Of a DNA stretch of 64,000 bases, positions 13,214 through 25,631 are shown piece by piece. The DNA comes from Tetrahymena elliotti 4EA. Lineage: Eukaryota; Ciliophora; Oligohymenophorea; Hymenostomatida; Tetrahymenidae. The notes beneath the pieces were generated by a model, which was not told where the DNA came from, ran no database searches, and saw only the letters and a list, made by a program, of their open reading frames with translations. The translations under genes were made by a program, and so were the position numbers. The stretch covers positions 518,099 to 582,098 of the forward strand of contig JH720341.1 in the NCBI GenBank assembly GCA_000231825.2, written 5' to 3'. Every line of letters begins with the position of its first letter. Within the stretch, counting starts at the first letter, position 1.

Positions 13214-14458
13214 TTTTTGAAGTCAATTTAAATCTCTATTAGTAGAAAATTAAACTTTAAGAGTTGTTATTTATTATATAAATTTTAGTTTTTAAAATTA
13301 TTAAATTATAAGTAGAAATAGTTTTTTTCTCAGTTATTTACCACACCATATAATCTTGGTTTCCTTTATTTTAGTTTAATTATTAAAACCGGTAAAAAAT
13401 AAACTAAAAAAGTTTCTCCACTTTTTATAATTTCCAAATTTACTTGAATTTAAAGAAATAAACTAGTTATACTCATAAAATCAAAGATAAAATGCAATTA
13501 GATTCTGTGAAATTTGTTTAAAAATATTTTATTAAATCTTCTAACCATCCTAATAACTAAAGTTTCCAATATTTAAAAAAAATAATTTATCTAGTTTACA
13601 ATAACATTTTTGAGAAAATGAAAATAAAAATATGAATATTACAAAAATAAATCAATAGATCCATTTCTATTTCTTTTTTATCTTTAAAAAGTAGTAACTT
13701 TTTTATTGTAGTAATTTTTTGTAGATATTTAAAAATACTTAAAATTAAATAAAATCAGAACTGTATTTATTTATTAGTATAACCACCAAAAACCTTCAAC
13801 ATAATCAATAAATTTTAAAAATAATCTATTAATAATCATGATGACATAAAAAACTTAATTCAAACTATATTCAATTATTTATTAATAGAAAACATATTAT
13901 AAAAATAGTTATAATGATAAATATTTTTAAAGTTTATTATAAATTAGAAAAAATAAATTTAATAACTTAACCTTAAATTATTCTTTTTTCTATGAAAATA
14001 ATCTTCACATTTAAAAAAATTATTCTTCTAATATTAACAAATATGATTATTTATTGAGATATTAAATATAAGCTATTTAAAGTTGCTTAAAAAGAAACAT
14101 AATTAATTAAATTATTGTCAAATTTAGATAATTTTTTTAATTTATTGAATGAATGATTTTATTTTTTGAAAATAAAAGATTTGAAGAGATTTTAATGAAT
14201 GAAAATAAGAGTATTAGAAAAGCAGAAATGAATGAATAAATAGACAGGTAGATATAAGGATAGTTAGTTAGTTACTTTATATAAATTATGAAGGTTATTT
14301 ATTGGATAAATCTACTAAAAGAATGGTTTAAGAATTAGCTAATATTTATTAACTTAATATTAATTGTTTATTTTAATTATTTTTTACAAATCTATATTAT
14401 TCTCTCTTTATATTTTTAAAACTTTTGTTACTCATACTCAAATATCATTTCTATTGCT
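13214..14458. other. Intergenic region between two minus-strand genes
   Basis: 5' flank of the LRR/coiled-coil gene and 3' flank of the Rab gene. Around 14150-14290 it has low-complexity GAATGAAT, TAGACAGGTAGATA and TAGTTAGTTAG runs. No gene is supported. Confidence 0.55.
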
Positions 14459-15800
14459 TCAGCAATTGCAGCCTCCACCCTATTGCTTTTGCTAACCCTT
14501 GTTTTCAAATCCTTTATTAGCTTATTGTTTTGGGAAATTATCTTTTTCTTCTACTTATTCAGCGATTGAAACAAAAAGGCTCTATTTATAATATTATTTA
14601 TTTTAATGTTAATAATTTATAAAAACTTAATTATTATTTAGAATATTATTATTTACCTCAATATTTTGGTTTTCTTTAGCACTAGTGTATTAAAAGATGG
14701 CGTTTAATTCCTATTTAATTATTAATAATTTTTTATAAATCACAATTTTAAAATTTTCATTTTAATAATTCAAATTTTTAAATGCTAGAATTCTATTCTT
14801 TACTTTTGCATAAGCTTTAGCTTCATCATATTTTACTTCTTCTCTATCAATAAGATCAATTTTGTTTCCTACTACTGCAATAGCTATTTTAACATAAAAA
14901 AGATTAAGTTTTTAAAATATTTTACAAAATGATTGCTAAATAATTAATTATCCAAATTTAATTGAAATCCTTCAAAGATTAATCATTTATTTATCATTTC
15001 TTTTAGTACTATTAAGTGATCAATCCATTACTTGCAATCTTAAAAATAAAATAGAAAAATAAATTACTGATATTAGCAGGTCCATGTTCTCTTAATTCAC
15101 TGACCCATTTTTTTAAGACATCAAATGAGCTCTTATTGGTTATATCATAGACGATTAAAGCTGCATGAGAATCTATATAAAGTATAAAAATGATGCTTAT
15201 CAAGATTTTCTTACTTAATTTAATAAATTCGTTTACCTCTGTAATAAAGAGGAGCCAATGATCTATATTTTTCTTAACCTGCAGTATCCCAAATCTATTT
15301 TATAAAATAAAAGATGTTGATAGTAAAATATCTCTTGAAAGATCTTTAAAATTTTTAAATTGGCTTAAATAAACCATTTTTAGGTAATAAAAAGTATTTA
15401 TTATTCATATTTTACCTAGAATTTGTATGTTTTATCATTCTTGGTCAAAACTTTTGGGATAAATGAAGCTCCCAAAGTAGTTTAGGAGTTTTCATCAAAA
15501 CCTTTGTTGGAGAATCTATTCAAGATGCTTGTTTTTCCAACACCTTTTATATACAAGTAAACAATTAAATGCTAGTCTAATGAATTATCTAAGAAGCTTT
15601 ATTTGGATATTTAGTTAGTTAATAGCTAATTAATTTTTGAAATATTTTGTGCCTCAAACTGTAATCATTAATTATTTTAATGTTAATATGGGACTATAAG
15701 ATAAAGTTTTTGGTCCTGTTTATTTAATATATGAACTGATTTAATTGTATTTACCTGCATCACCTAAAATGACAACCTTGATATCTCTTGCTTTTGACAT
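14459..15800 (-). CDS. Rab-family small GTPase (Rab5/22-like)
   Basis: Starts at ATG 15800 (MSKARDIKVVILGDA) and ends at TGA 14461-14459. At least five introns split a product of about 205 residues. All G-box motifs are present: P-loop GDAGVGKTS (split by an intron after GDA), effector region TTLGASF, G3 WDTAGQE with Gln encoded by TAA at 15276-15274, G4 VVGNKID and G5 TSAK. The C-terminus GGGCNC is a CxC signal for double geranylgeranylation, so the protein should cycle on membranes. TTLGASF and the overall spacing resemble Rab5/21/22 of the early endosomal route; subfamily is inferred. Exons read: P-loop, switch I to FQ, IWDTAGQEKYRSLAPLYYR, DSHAALIVYDITNKSS onward, G4, G5 and tail. Confidence 0.95.
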
Positions 15801-18072
15801 ATTTATTTATAAAACTTGACTTTGAAAATTTCAAAAGAACTTTTTGTTGGTATTAATCCTATTTATTAATTTACTATTTAAGAAATTAATATTAATTTTC
15901 TGCTTATCTTTATTGCTTATTCATTCATATATTGGTACTTTATTCTTTTCCAAATTAATTTACATTATAAACTACATCAGCACACTTAATTTTTCTGGGC
16001 TCTATATTTTATTTTTTTTTGGTCATCTAATTTTTTGATTAAAAACTTATTAATTTTTTGATGATTATGAGAATGATGATATTTATTATTAAGCTAGCTG
16101 TACTCTTTGCAAAAAAACACTCAGCAAATAATTTTTTTCTTCTTGAATTCAAACAATTTAATTATATTGAATTTTTTATGCTTAACTTCTAATCATTAAC
16201 AAACCTGATAGGAATCATTTTTAAAAATAAAAATAACATACATCATCATACACAAATGCTGACCAAATTTTTAATTTTATTCAGAAAACTAAATTCCAAG
16301 TTTATTTAAATAATATCTTCTGTTTTTAATTTTATACTCTCTCAATTACTCTCAACAAATTTCAAATACTTTAAATTTAGCTTAAAAGATATATAACCAA
16401 GCTTTAAGATAAATTCTTACTTTAAGTACTTTTGAAATAGACAAAACTAATATGAATATTTTAAATTAAAACAAAAATTTTACCAAATCATAATTTTTTG
16501 ATGTAGTTTAAAATTTTAATCAATATTATTAATAAATATTCTAATTCACTTTAATACTTTAAAAATTTTGTTCTTTTCTAAATCTAAAAGAAAAAAATAT
16601 TTTAATCTTAAAAGTAAATTCATTTTTAATATCATCAAATTTTGGGATTTTTTAAATATCACGAAAAATCTTTTACTTATTTTGAGAATTGAAGAAATAT
16701 TTTCGAAAATTTTTAATAAAATAATTTATTGACAATCAAATATTATTTCTAATACTTTAAATTGAAAAAAAATAAATAAATATTATTAATTGAATTAGAA
16801 ATAATTTAGAAGAAATGTATTTCCTTTTTAAACTTTTGAGATTATAAACATCGGTAGAAAAATCTAAAATGATTTTTAATATTTTGAAAAATTAGCATTA
16901 TAAATATTAATATCAAATAACCTTAATAAGTAAGTGTTCAAAATACTAAGATATTGAGGATAAAAATATTTATTTAACCAAACATAAAAATACAATTTTT
17001 TGTCATTATATAATTTTGAAAAATTAAAAACTTAACTTTAATATTTTTCTAATGGCCAAGAGATAGCTGAATTTTAGATTACAAGAAATTAAGATATAAA
17101 CTTTAGAATAGATTGCTCATGATTAATCATAAAGAATAAAAATATTTAAATTCTATAGATAAGAGTTTTGTAAAAATAATAGAGAGATTACTTATTTGAT
17201 TTTCAAAGATAGGAATTTATTTAGTTTTATGAAAAGTAAAATGAGAAAAGAAAAATAAAATTTCTTTAATTTATCGAAATACAAAAACTTAAATAAATTA
17301 AATGATGAAAAGTAAGTTTATTAATGAAATTAAAGGTTGGTATTATTTAATATTTTTGATAAAAGAATATTTACAAATTTTAATTTAGAAGAAATTTGTT
17401 CATTAGTATTATTTTTTTCATTTTTTTTCAGTTATCATACATGCTGGCTTACAATATTTTCAATAGTAAAATGTAAAAAAAAAAGAGTGAAAATTTTTTA
17501 CTTATTACCTTAAAGAGATCAAATATTTTTAAACAAATTTTTGAATTTTGTGGAGGTTATTTAAAAAAATTAAGATATTACATTTTTTATTTCATAAAGA
17601 ATAATTAATCACTATTACTTGGAAGTTATGAATGTCTTTTCTATAAATATGAAATTTATAAATCAAAATATTAAGAATCTGATGAATATGTAGAACTACA
17701 TAATTTTATTGTGCAAGATTATGATTTGACTTCTTTGATAATAATTTTCAATAATTTTATTTTGATGACTTTGTAAAAAGAGTTTCATACCATAACAAAC
17801 GAAGTTTGAACCTAAAAACATTCATCAAATTAATTTTTAATTCTCAAAAAAAAAGCAAAACAAAACTACTAAATTATTAATAAAGTGGAAGAGAGATTTT
17901 AATTATCGATAAAAATTTAAATCAATATGCAAGCAATTTTTATATAATTACAAGATTTGTACAATAAATAGATAAGAATGAGTATATAATATTATGGAAT
18001 ACTTAAGGGATAAGTTTTAAGGGAAGGTTTTGTTGGAAAAATATATTTTTGTTAGTTGATTGCTTTTTATAT
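15801..18072. other. Long intergenic desert
   Basis: 2.3 kb with no supported gene. A 64-codon open frame at 15844-16038 is only hydrophobic A+T-rich translation. The right part is the 3' flank of the Cys-rich gene. Nothing RNA-like was recognised. Confidence 0.5.
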
Positions 18073-19553
18073 TCATAAGTTTTATTCTATATCTTAAATA
18101 TCACCAACAACTTCAAAAGGACACCCACAACAATATGAGATACTTACTTCTTTATTATTTTTTAGGGGTTTTTACACTTTTGAGTAACAAAAACAAAATA
18201 ATTTAGAGATGCAAGTAGTGGAAACTAATTTACAGGTTATAAAATTCAAAGCCTTGAATAGATGCTAACAAATCCCATTTGGAGAGCAGATCCACATTAA
18301 GCACTCTCCAAAAAGATGAAAAGGCTTTAAACAGCAACAATCATTAAGGCTTTCAATACATTTAAAATTAGAAGTAAAGAAACAACAGCTTTTTAAGAAA
18401 AGTCCTGTCTAAATTAAGCAATTTTGAATACTACTATTATAGAAATCTGCTACTTATTCTGGTAAAATCCAAAGACCTTTACAAATGAACTATTTTAGTG
18501 AATAGGTAACTTAGTTAAACCAATCCCCACAGCATTTAAAGGGGCAATAGATTATATTATAACAGCAAGAAAAACAAGGATTTTCTTAATTGATACTGTT
18601 TTAGTTATTTTCTTCTTATTCTTACTCTTCATCTTCTTCTTCGAAGCAAGCAATACAAATTCTCAAGATAAAGATAAAAAGTCTAAAGGGAGCAAAAACT
18701 ACTTAAAAAAATAAGTCTAAGACCTACTTGAGGCAACAATCATCCTTATAAAGTATATCGCAACAGAATACGTTTTCATGATAATTTTCAGTTTCACTGA
18801 AAGCTTTAATTTCTTAATTTGATTTTTTGGATAAAAGGCCAAAAAAATCACTTCGAGTAGATAAAGTTAAAAAAGAATTTCTTTATTTGACTTCACGTCT
18901 ACTCTTTGGTAGTGGTGGTTATTTCTATTAATCTTTTGACTTATCTGAAAAATTACTAGGAATTTGTGTATTTAAACAGTGTTCTAATACAATACTTTAA
19001 CTACCCTACTTTTGAAAGAGTTTCTTTACTAAATAGTTTTACTGCTGCTTTTAGTTATTAGTTCCTTAATTATTTGGACTATTAGCTTTATTCGTGATCA
19101 CTTATTTTTTCTCAGTTTACAATTTAAAGTTATTATCAGGCATAGTAATAGGTGTGATTATCTCTTAATTTTAATGATCTTCTACTTAATATTCTCCTTA
19201 GCTATTTTTTAAAATATCAAACTCCAAGACTTAAGGAATTTAATAAGCATTTATTATCTTTAAAATTTCCCCGTTATTATTTTTTAGATCTTGATCTTTT
19301 GATTCTGCTTCTTATTTTTAGATCTAAATTAAAAAAATTTAATAAAAATTTACTAAACTTAAGAATTTTCTACCTTGCTAGGGTTTTTCATCAATGGAGG
19401 AAGCATTTAAGTTGTTTTTTCAGTAAATTCATTTAATCCATTTTAGATATTTTGATCTATTTCATGAACAGACTGTGTTTCAATTATTTTTTCAGTGATT
19501 TTTGGTTGATTTTCTCCATCGTAATTTTTTTGTTCATTTTGTTTTTCTTCCAT
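18073..19553 (-). CDS. Cysteine-rich protein with acidic/Gln linker, function unknown
   Basis: ATG 19553 (MEEKQNEQKNYDGENQPK) to TGA 18075-18073. Introns are apparent at about 19322-19373 and 18664-18720. The N-terminal two thirds are polar, rich in Gln, Asn and Ser. The C-terminal part, after the acidic run CFEEEDEEQEQEENNQ, carries more than twenty cysteines, many paired: CFSCCY, CPFKCC, CCCLKPF, CFCY, CCGCPF. It has several aromatic residues and no signal peptide or clear membrane helix. Paired cysteines suggest metal binding, disulfides or palmitoylation at a membrane face, but no named domain is recognised. It looks like a ciliate-specific family. Confidence 0.75.
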
Positions 19554-21843
19554 TTTCAAAAAATGATGGTGATTATATTTGATTTTTTTAAAATAAGTTG
19601 AGTTTTTGAATTTTTCAGATTAAAATTGATTATATTTATTATAAAATACATATATTGGTATCTGATTTTACGAGCATACCTAGACTCAATTAAAGAATAA
19701 ATGGGAAATTCCTTTCTTTTAGTTACAAGCCTTTTATTTAGTTATAATAAATTTAATCAGTATATCACCAATTCCTATTTAACTTTATTTAAATAATTTC
19801 AAGCTATGCTCATTCAACAAATACTAAAAAAAGATTTTCTTATCCAATCACGTGACATCATTTACAGTAAAGAAAAAAAAGTATCTTTAAATGAATGTTT
19901 AAATTTTCTGTAGAAATCATTATGCTAATAAATCATAAAACTAAGAAATAAATAAAGAAATTATTGTCATTTTTCTTAATATTTTTATGGGGTAAGTATT
20001 AGTAAATCAAACTAGTGGTATTTCAAAATTTCTTTAGTTTACAAAATGACATAAGAAAAAATTTGATTAACATTTTTCTACAACATTAGACTCAAAAAGT
20101 GTAATGATGAATAATTAAATAGAGACCAGCCTAAAGGATTAATAGTTCTAGGAATATGGTTTATAAAGATATATCTATTTTCTAAACAATATATATATTA
20201 AGCCACCTTATCAATTAAAATATTATAAATTAAAAATTTTAGCATAAACAAATTTTTTATATATGGAGCATTTTTGAACAATATTCACTTAAATAAATTT
20301 TAAATAATTTTAAGAATAAGGATTGGATTTTATCTTTCTAAATTACATCAGCTAAACATGGATTATCTTAATAATTATTCAGATTACAGCTATTTATTAC
20401 AAAAAAATCTGTTCGAAAAATAACATTTTTAAAAAATTTGTTTGATTAAAGATATATTTGCTTTAACAAATAAAAGACTATTAACTTATTTAATATCAAA
20501 TGAATCATTCAAAAGTCTTATTTAAAATTTTTTTAAATTTACCCATTCAATAAAGTTCACTTCTTTAACTATTTAATAACTAACTAGCAAGGTATTTTCT
20601 ATTGTATCTTAAAAATACTATCTATTTTTTTTTATATCTAACAAATATCTTATGAATTTCTGATTTAAAATAAAATCCTTTTCATTTATTTATTTTTTCT
20701 TGTAAAAATTATTTAAATTAAACTGGTGTTTTATTGCTTTATATGTATATTGTATATCATCTAACAGTTAAAAGCTCAATTAAATATTTATTGTTACTAT
20801 TTTAAATTGTTAAAAATTAATCAATATTATTCATGAATTCAATTTGTGAAGGAAATAAATTAGATTACATTCATAAAGTAAAAGCTTAAAGATTTTACTC
20901 AGTTCGATTATGAAAAATGATTAAAATTTATGAATGATAATTTAATTTAGGTTATCTTATTTCTTAATCAAAGTAAAGGCTATTAAATTATATCAATTTA
21001 ATTTAAATTACTTATTCCCATAACATAATAAAGCAACACATGCATTTTATAAACAGAATACTAATTCTATTTTAAAAAATAAAATATTAATACTTTTTAT
21101 TTATTTGTCTTACCAAAGTAACATCTTTGTTTTAATTTGTTAAAAAATTACTCTCGAAAAAAAAAAATTTTAATAAATAGTAACAACAATATTTTTTCAG
21201 AATTAGGCTGAATCAAATTTTTCTATCAATAAAATCTGCTTAGACATGAAATTTAATCAATAAAATGTAGGTTCAAATAGATTATTTTAGAATAACTGAT
21301 AAATAATTTTAAACATTGAAAACAATTTTGCAAAATGATATTTTAAAAGTAGAAGAAAGAAGAATTTGTCTAATCGAAAAACTTCTTGATTTTTCCTTTT
21401 CCTGTAACGTGTTTAGTTAAATTCTTTTTTATTGAAGATTTAATTTAAAGGGCTAATTTTACATTCTCTTATTTTCAATATAATATTATTATTACTTCAA
21501 TATAATTTGAGTGATTTTAAAAATGAATTACTATTCGTCACTTAGCTTTGAATTAAAAGTAAGACCAAAAAAATTGGATGAATATTTTAAATTGATTAAA
21601 TAAGGTAAAGTAGAAAAGAAACTTGCTAACATTTTAATTATAATAATTTAATAGATTGCACTATAAATATACAGAGTAACCCACATTAATAATTCTATAA
21701 CTCTAATTTTACATACTGACATTAAGAAACTTAATGAATCTGTTTTCTACCCCTAAAAAAATTAAAGCATGCAGTTAGCAGCTAGTTAACTGATTTGCTT
21801 TAACATGGAATTTTTTGATTTTTAAATGAAAATGGCTTTTTTT
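19554..21843. other. Long intergenic desert
   Basis: 2.3 kb between the start of the Cys-rich gene and the end of the UNG gene. Only A+T-rich sequence with scattered stops in every frame is seen. No repeat longer than about 15 bp was noticed. Confidence 0.5.
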
Positions 21844-23500
21844 TCACACCTACCAATCAATAGGTTCTTTTCCTAATTTTACAAGAATGTCATTACAAGC
21901 AGAGAAACAATCTAATTTATATACAAATTAATTAATACAATTTTATGAATAAAAATTTGTTTACTTGCAGTGTTAAATCCCTTCATATATCCTAAGGGAG
22001 ATGGGTGAGAAGTAGCTAAAACGTGATGCCTATTAAAATAATATAAATTTATAAATTATATTACTTAAAAAATATAAAGAAAATTTTTTAATAGCAAATT
22101 ATTTTAAAAATCAAGAAATTCCTTTTAGTTTTTTATGAAATAAAAAACAAAATTTTCTAAAAAAATGCTTCTTGGTTGAAGATATTAATATTATTAAAAA
22201 AGATAGGTCTGCTTGATTTAAAATTATTTTTATTTTTTAGAAGCATAACATTTGAAATATTTCATTTTATTTCTGAAATATTTATTTTATTTTAGATTTA
22301 CTGTTTTTGAAAATCTCTAAAATATTAAATAAGACGGCTGAGATAGGATATTTGATTATCTACTTTGTAAAAAAATTAAAAAAGAATTTAAAATAAATCA
22401 ACATTTTATGTTTAGAATTTAATTCACATGTTTTAATCAATCTTGACTATGCTAAATTGAATTTCAATATTTGTTTTTGGTATAACATTTAAAAATAACT
22501 TTTTAAAAGCAAATCAAATTGTTGATAAAGTTAATAGATTATTTTTCTATCTATCAAAAAATTAAATCATATTTTTTATTTTTGCTCAATAAAAATATTA
22601 TCTTGTAATTATTCAAATTAAAATAGTTTACTTTTTAGTGTCAACAATAGCTGCCTTTTTTTATGCAGGTTTACCCCAAAGTAAGAAAACAACATCTTTG
22701 CATTCTTTGTTAATTATTCTAATAACTTCTGAAGTGAAATCAGCCCAACCAGATTTACTATGAGAGGCAGGTTTATCATATTCGACAGTCATTATATCGT
22801 TAAGAAGGAAAACACCTTTTGATTGTAAAGAAAACATTTTAATTCATATATCTTAAAATAATTGAAATCACCTTAGTTTGCCCATTTAGTCAAATCACCA
22901 TGATTAGGTGTCTTGAATCCTTTGATTTTAGGATCGTTAGACAAAGATTTATATATGTTAACCAAAGAAGGTGGTGGTTTAATTCCCTTTTTAACAGAGA
23001 AGCAAAGACCCATAGCTTAACCAGGTTAGTGATAAGGATCTTACCCTACAATTACAACCTTTTTATTTATAATATATTTGCTATTACAATATCCATAACT
23101 TTTTATTTTAAAAAACCTACTTTTAGTGAGTTAAGAGGGGTCTACTTGAAAACATTAAATATCTCATTAGCAGGAGGATAGCACTATTTATATAATATTT
23201 ATGTTATAATCTCTACAATAAAGAAAAATGTTTAATTTTAAAAATTACTGTTTTTTCTGCATACTCCTTTTTTACATAGGTGTAAATACTTTTGAATTTT
23301 TAGGATTTTATGTAAGTACCTAATATATCTTTCCAAGAGCATAAATCATCCTAAAATTCATCAAATGTAGGGAAATCATCACTTTTTTTTTCTACCTTTT
23401 CTACTTTAACTTCTTCCTCTTCTTCCATTTCATCCTTTGCAGCCTTCTTTTTAGGTTTTTCATTTTTGGCTTCAGGCTTAGACTTAAAGTAATCTGTCAT
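21844..23500 (-). CDS. UNG: Uracil-DNA glycosylase (family 1)
   Basis: Removes uracil from DNA at the start of base excision repair, in nucleus and/or mitochondria. ATG 23500 opens a charged Lys/Glu N-terminus ([19 protein letters not shown]) typical of a non-catalytic targeting and RPA/PCNA-binding region. The catalytic domain follows: [31 protein letters not shown], motif [19 protein letters not shown] (catalytic Asp; Gln as TAA at 23043-23041), [22 protein letters not shown], and motif [13 protein letters not shown] with the catalytic His. It ends KEPIDWQV before TGA 21846-21844. Five or more short introns are present. Total is about 300 residues, normal for eukaryotic UNG. Every active-site element is intact. 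The gene has no evident functional partner next to it. Confidence 0.97.
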
Positions 23501-24324
23501 ATCTAAGGAAATATTTAAAAGATTTTCATAAATAAGTATTTAAAATATAGAAGAATCATACTTTTTTAACTCATTTTTGCTGTTAATTGTTAAGGTATTT
23601 TAGCTGCTATTGTATAGTTTAGTTAAAAATTGCTTTTAAATAAAAAACTTGATTTTCTAAAAATAAACATTTGATTATATTTATAATTAAGATTTTGCAA
23701 ACTTTAATTTTTTCTTTGATGTCTTTTTAGCGGGTAATAAAAATAACAGATTTTATTAGAAATATTCAAAAATATTGAAATTGCCTCCTTAAATAAAAAT
23801 AGAATACTGCTCAAATAATATATTTACTTTTCTTTCAAAAGTTGAAAATTCTTTAGAAATTTATTTTATGGAAAATAATTCAATTAAAAAATACCCAAAA
23901 AATTTTTTAATTATTGATATTAAATATTAATAAAGTTCATGTGATTGAATAAAATATACTGAACAGATAGCATAGTAGGTACAAGATATTAAAATAATAA
24001 AAATTTTTTATAAAAAAATATGTATTGGTTGGTTAATTGATTTAAAAAAGATTTTTTTTTTGCTAGATAGTTTAAAGGTTGGTGGTATTTATTTAATCAA
24101 ATTACTTATATTTTTTAAAAAATGAATAAAAAGAGGGCTTAGAATACATTTTGAAGGATTAAATTTTGTTAATATTAAGAAGATAAATTTGCAGATCATA
24201 CAACTAAATTATTATTTACATAATCATTTTTTTAATTATATTTTGCTTAAAAAAATAATTTAAAATGAAAATAAATAAATATTGTTTTCCTTTTTAAGAG
24301 GTTATCAATAAAAACAAATGAATT
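23501..24324. other. Intergenic region
   Basis: Promoter side of UNG and 3' flank of the coiled-coil gene. ATTGGTTGGTTAA at 24024 was considered and rejected as a chromosome breakage site. No gene is seen. Confidence 0.55.
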
Positions 24325-25295
24325 TCAAGATGCTGTAAGCTAAAAAAAATTTTTAGTTTAATTTAATGTTGAATTACTAAAACCATCTTCAATCAAAGAA
24401 TTTATATCTTTAGTAAAACTCAATGATGAAGATAGCTTAGTCTCAAAAGATTCAACCTTGCTTTATTTTATTTGAATGATTTGTTTGCTATTAAATTAAT
24501 TGTGTTGATTTAATTTAATTGGTTGGTTTTACAATAACATCTAAGCTCTAAAAACTAATTCTTAGCCAACAATCTATTATTAATAAAAATAATTAAATAA
24601 TAATCAATAAAAAATTTAATTACCGATTAATCTAATTTATTCATAGATTTAATGAAAACCAAAAGATTATTTTTCTCATATTCAAGTTCATCTATCTTAT
24701 CTTTTTGAGCTTATATTATTTTTTTATATTATTATTACTAAGCTTCTACTTTTTATAGATCTGTTTAATATTTACTTAGTTAAATAGATAATAATTTCAA
24801 TTTCTCCTTTTACTCACATACTTTTTCAGAAATCAACTCAGAGCTAAATTTCTATTATGCTTACGAGTTGACTTCAAACTATGAAATTAGTTCATTTGTG
24901 TTATTACTTTTTTGATTGCCTCCTACATTTTTATTTTTTTAAATCTAATTATTTGATGATCCATTTTATATAGAAGATATATCTCCAAACTTTAGATCTA
25001 ATTGCTCTTGAACTTTAATTTGAAATTCCTTAAGCAATTACTTCAACTTGATATTTTTTTATTTAAACTAGTTTTTTTCTTATTCTAATTAAGCTATTTA
25101 ATCCATTAGTTATGCTATAATCTTCTCCTTTTATTCATTTAAGGAATCTTGAATAATTTTCTATATTTATTCAGATGTTAATAAATTATCTAATTAAATT
25201 TATTATAGAGATTGCAATATATCAATAACATACCCCCTAATTAAATCTTTAGTGGGGTCATTTTAAGTCTTTTAAAGCTATTCTTCTTCAGGCAT
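24325..25295 (-). CDS. Gln-rich coiled-coil protein
   Basis: ATG 25295 (MPEEEQLQKTQNDPTKDL) to TGA 24327-24325, with one clear 50-nt GT-AG intron (24574-24623), giving 306 residues in frame. Heptad-like Leu/Ile spacing with Lys, Glu and Gln dominates residues about 40-100 and 150-240; an Asn/Ser-rich linker (SSIQNGSSNNQIQKNKN) separates the two coils. The C-terminal exon is polar (...NSTLNQTKNFFQLTAS). There is no signal peptide, membrane segment or catalytic motif. Length and layout suit a cytoskeletal, basal body or tethering protein, but the family is not recognised. Confidence 0.85.
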
Positions 25296-25631
25296 TTACA
25301 TAAAAATTACTTTTATTTAATAGAAATGGCTGATTAATGTTTTTAAAATTGGTGTTTTTTAATATTTTAATTAGCGAAAAATGATTGTTCGAAAAAGAAA
25401 GAAGAAAATTAATCTACAATATTTAATAATAAAAATAATTGATTGATGGGTAAAAAAAAGTAAATAATACTTTCAGTTAAAAGTTGAGATTTTAATAACC
25501 ATAAATTAATTATTATAATTTATGGTATCTAATTAATTCATTCAAATTAAAAATTTATTTTTCAATAAACAAATAAACAAAATTTAATTTAATTTTAATC
25601 AATTTTATGAAAGTATTTTTCAAAATCTTTT
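25296..25631. other. Intergenic spacer
   Basis: 336 bp between two minus-strand genes. It should hold the 5' flank of the coiled-coil gene. No motif recognised. Confidence 0.55.

Noticed and set aside
15844..16038. Hydrophobic 64-codon frame as a small membrane protein
   Set aside because: Only Leu/Ile/Phe codons expected from A+T-rich DNA; no context or charged flanks that would support a real gene.
22900..23181. Plus-strand 93-codon open frame
   Set aside because: It is the antisense of UNG exons carrying GQDPYH.
24021..24036. ATTGGTTGGTTAA (and GGTTGGTTTT at 24521-24530) as a Tetrahymena chromosome breakage sequence
   Set aside because: The complement contains ACCAACC but lacks the required flanking bases of the 15-bp Cbs (the YC after the core); the 24521 copy is inside a coding exon.
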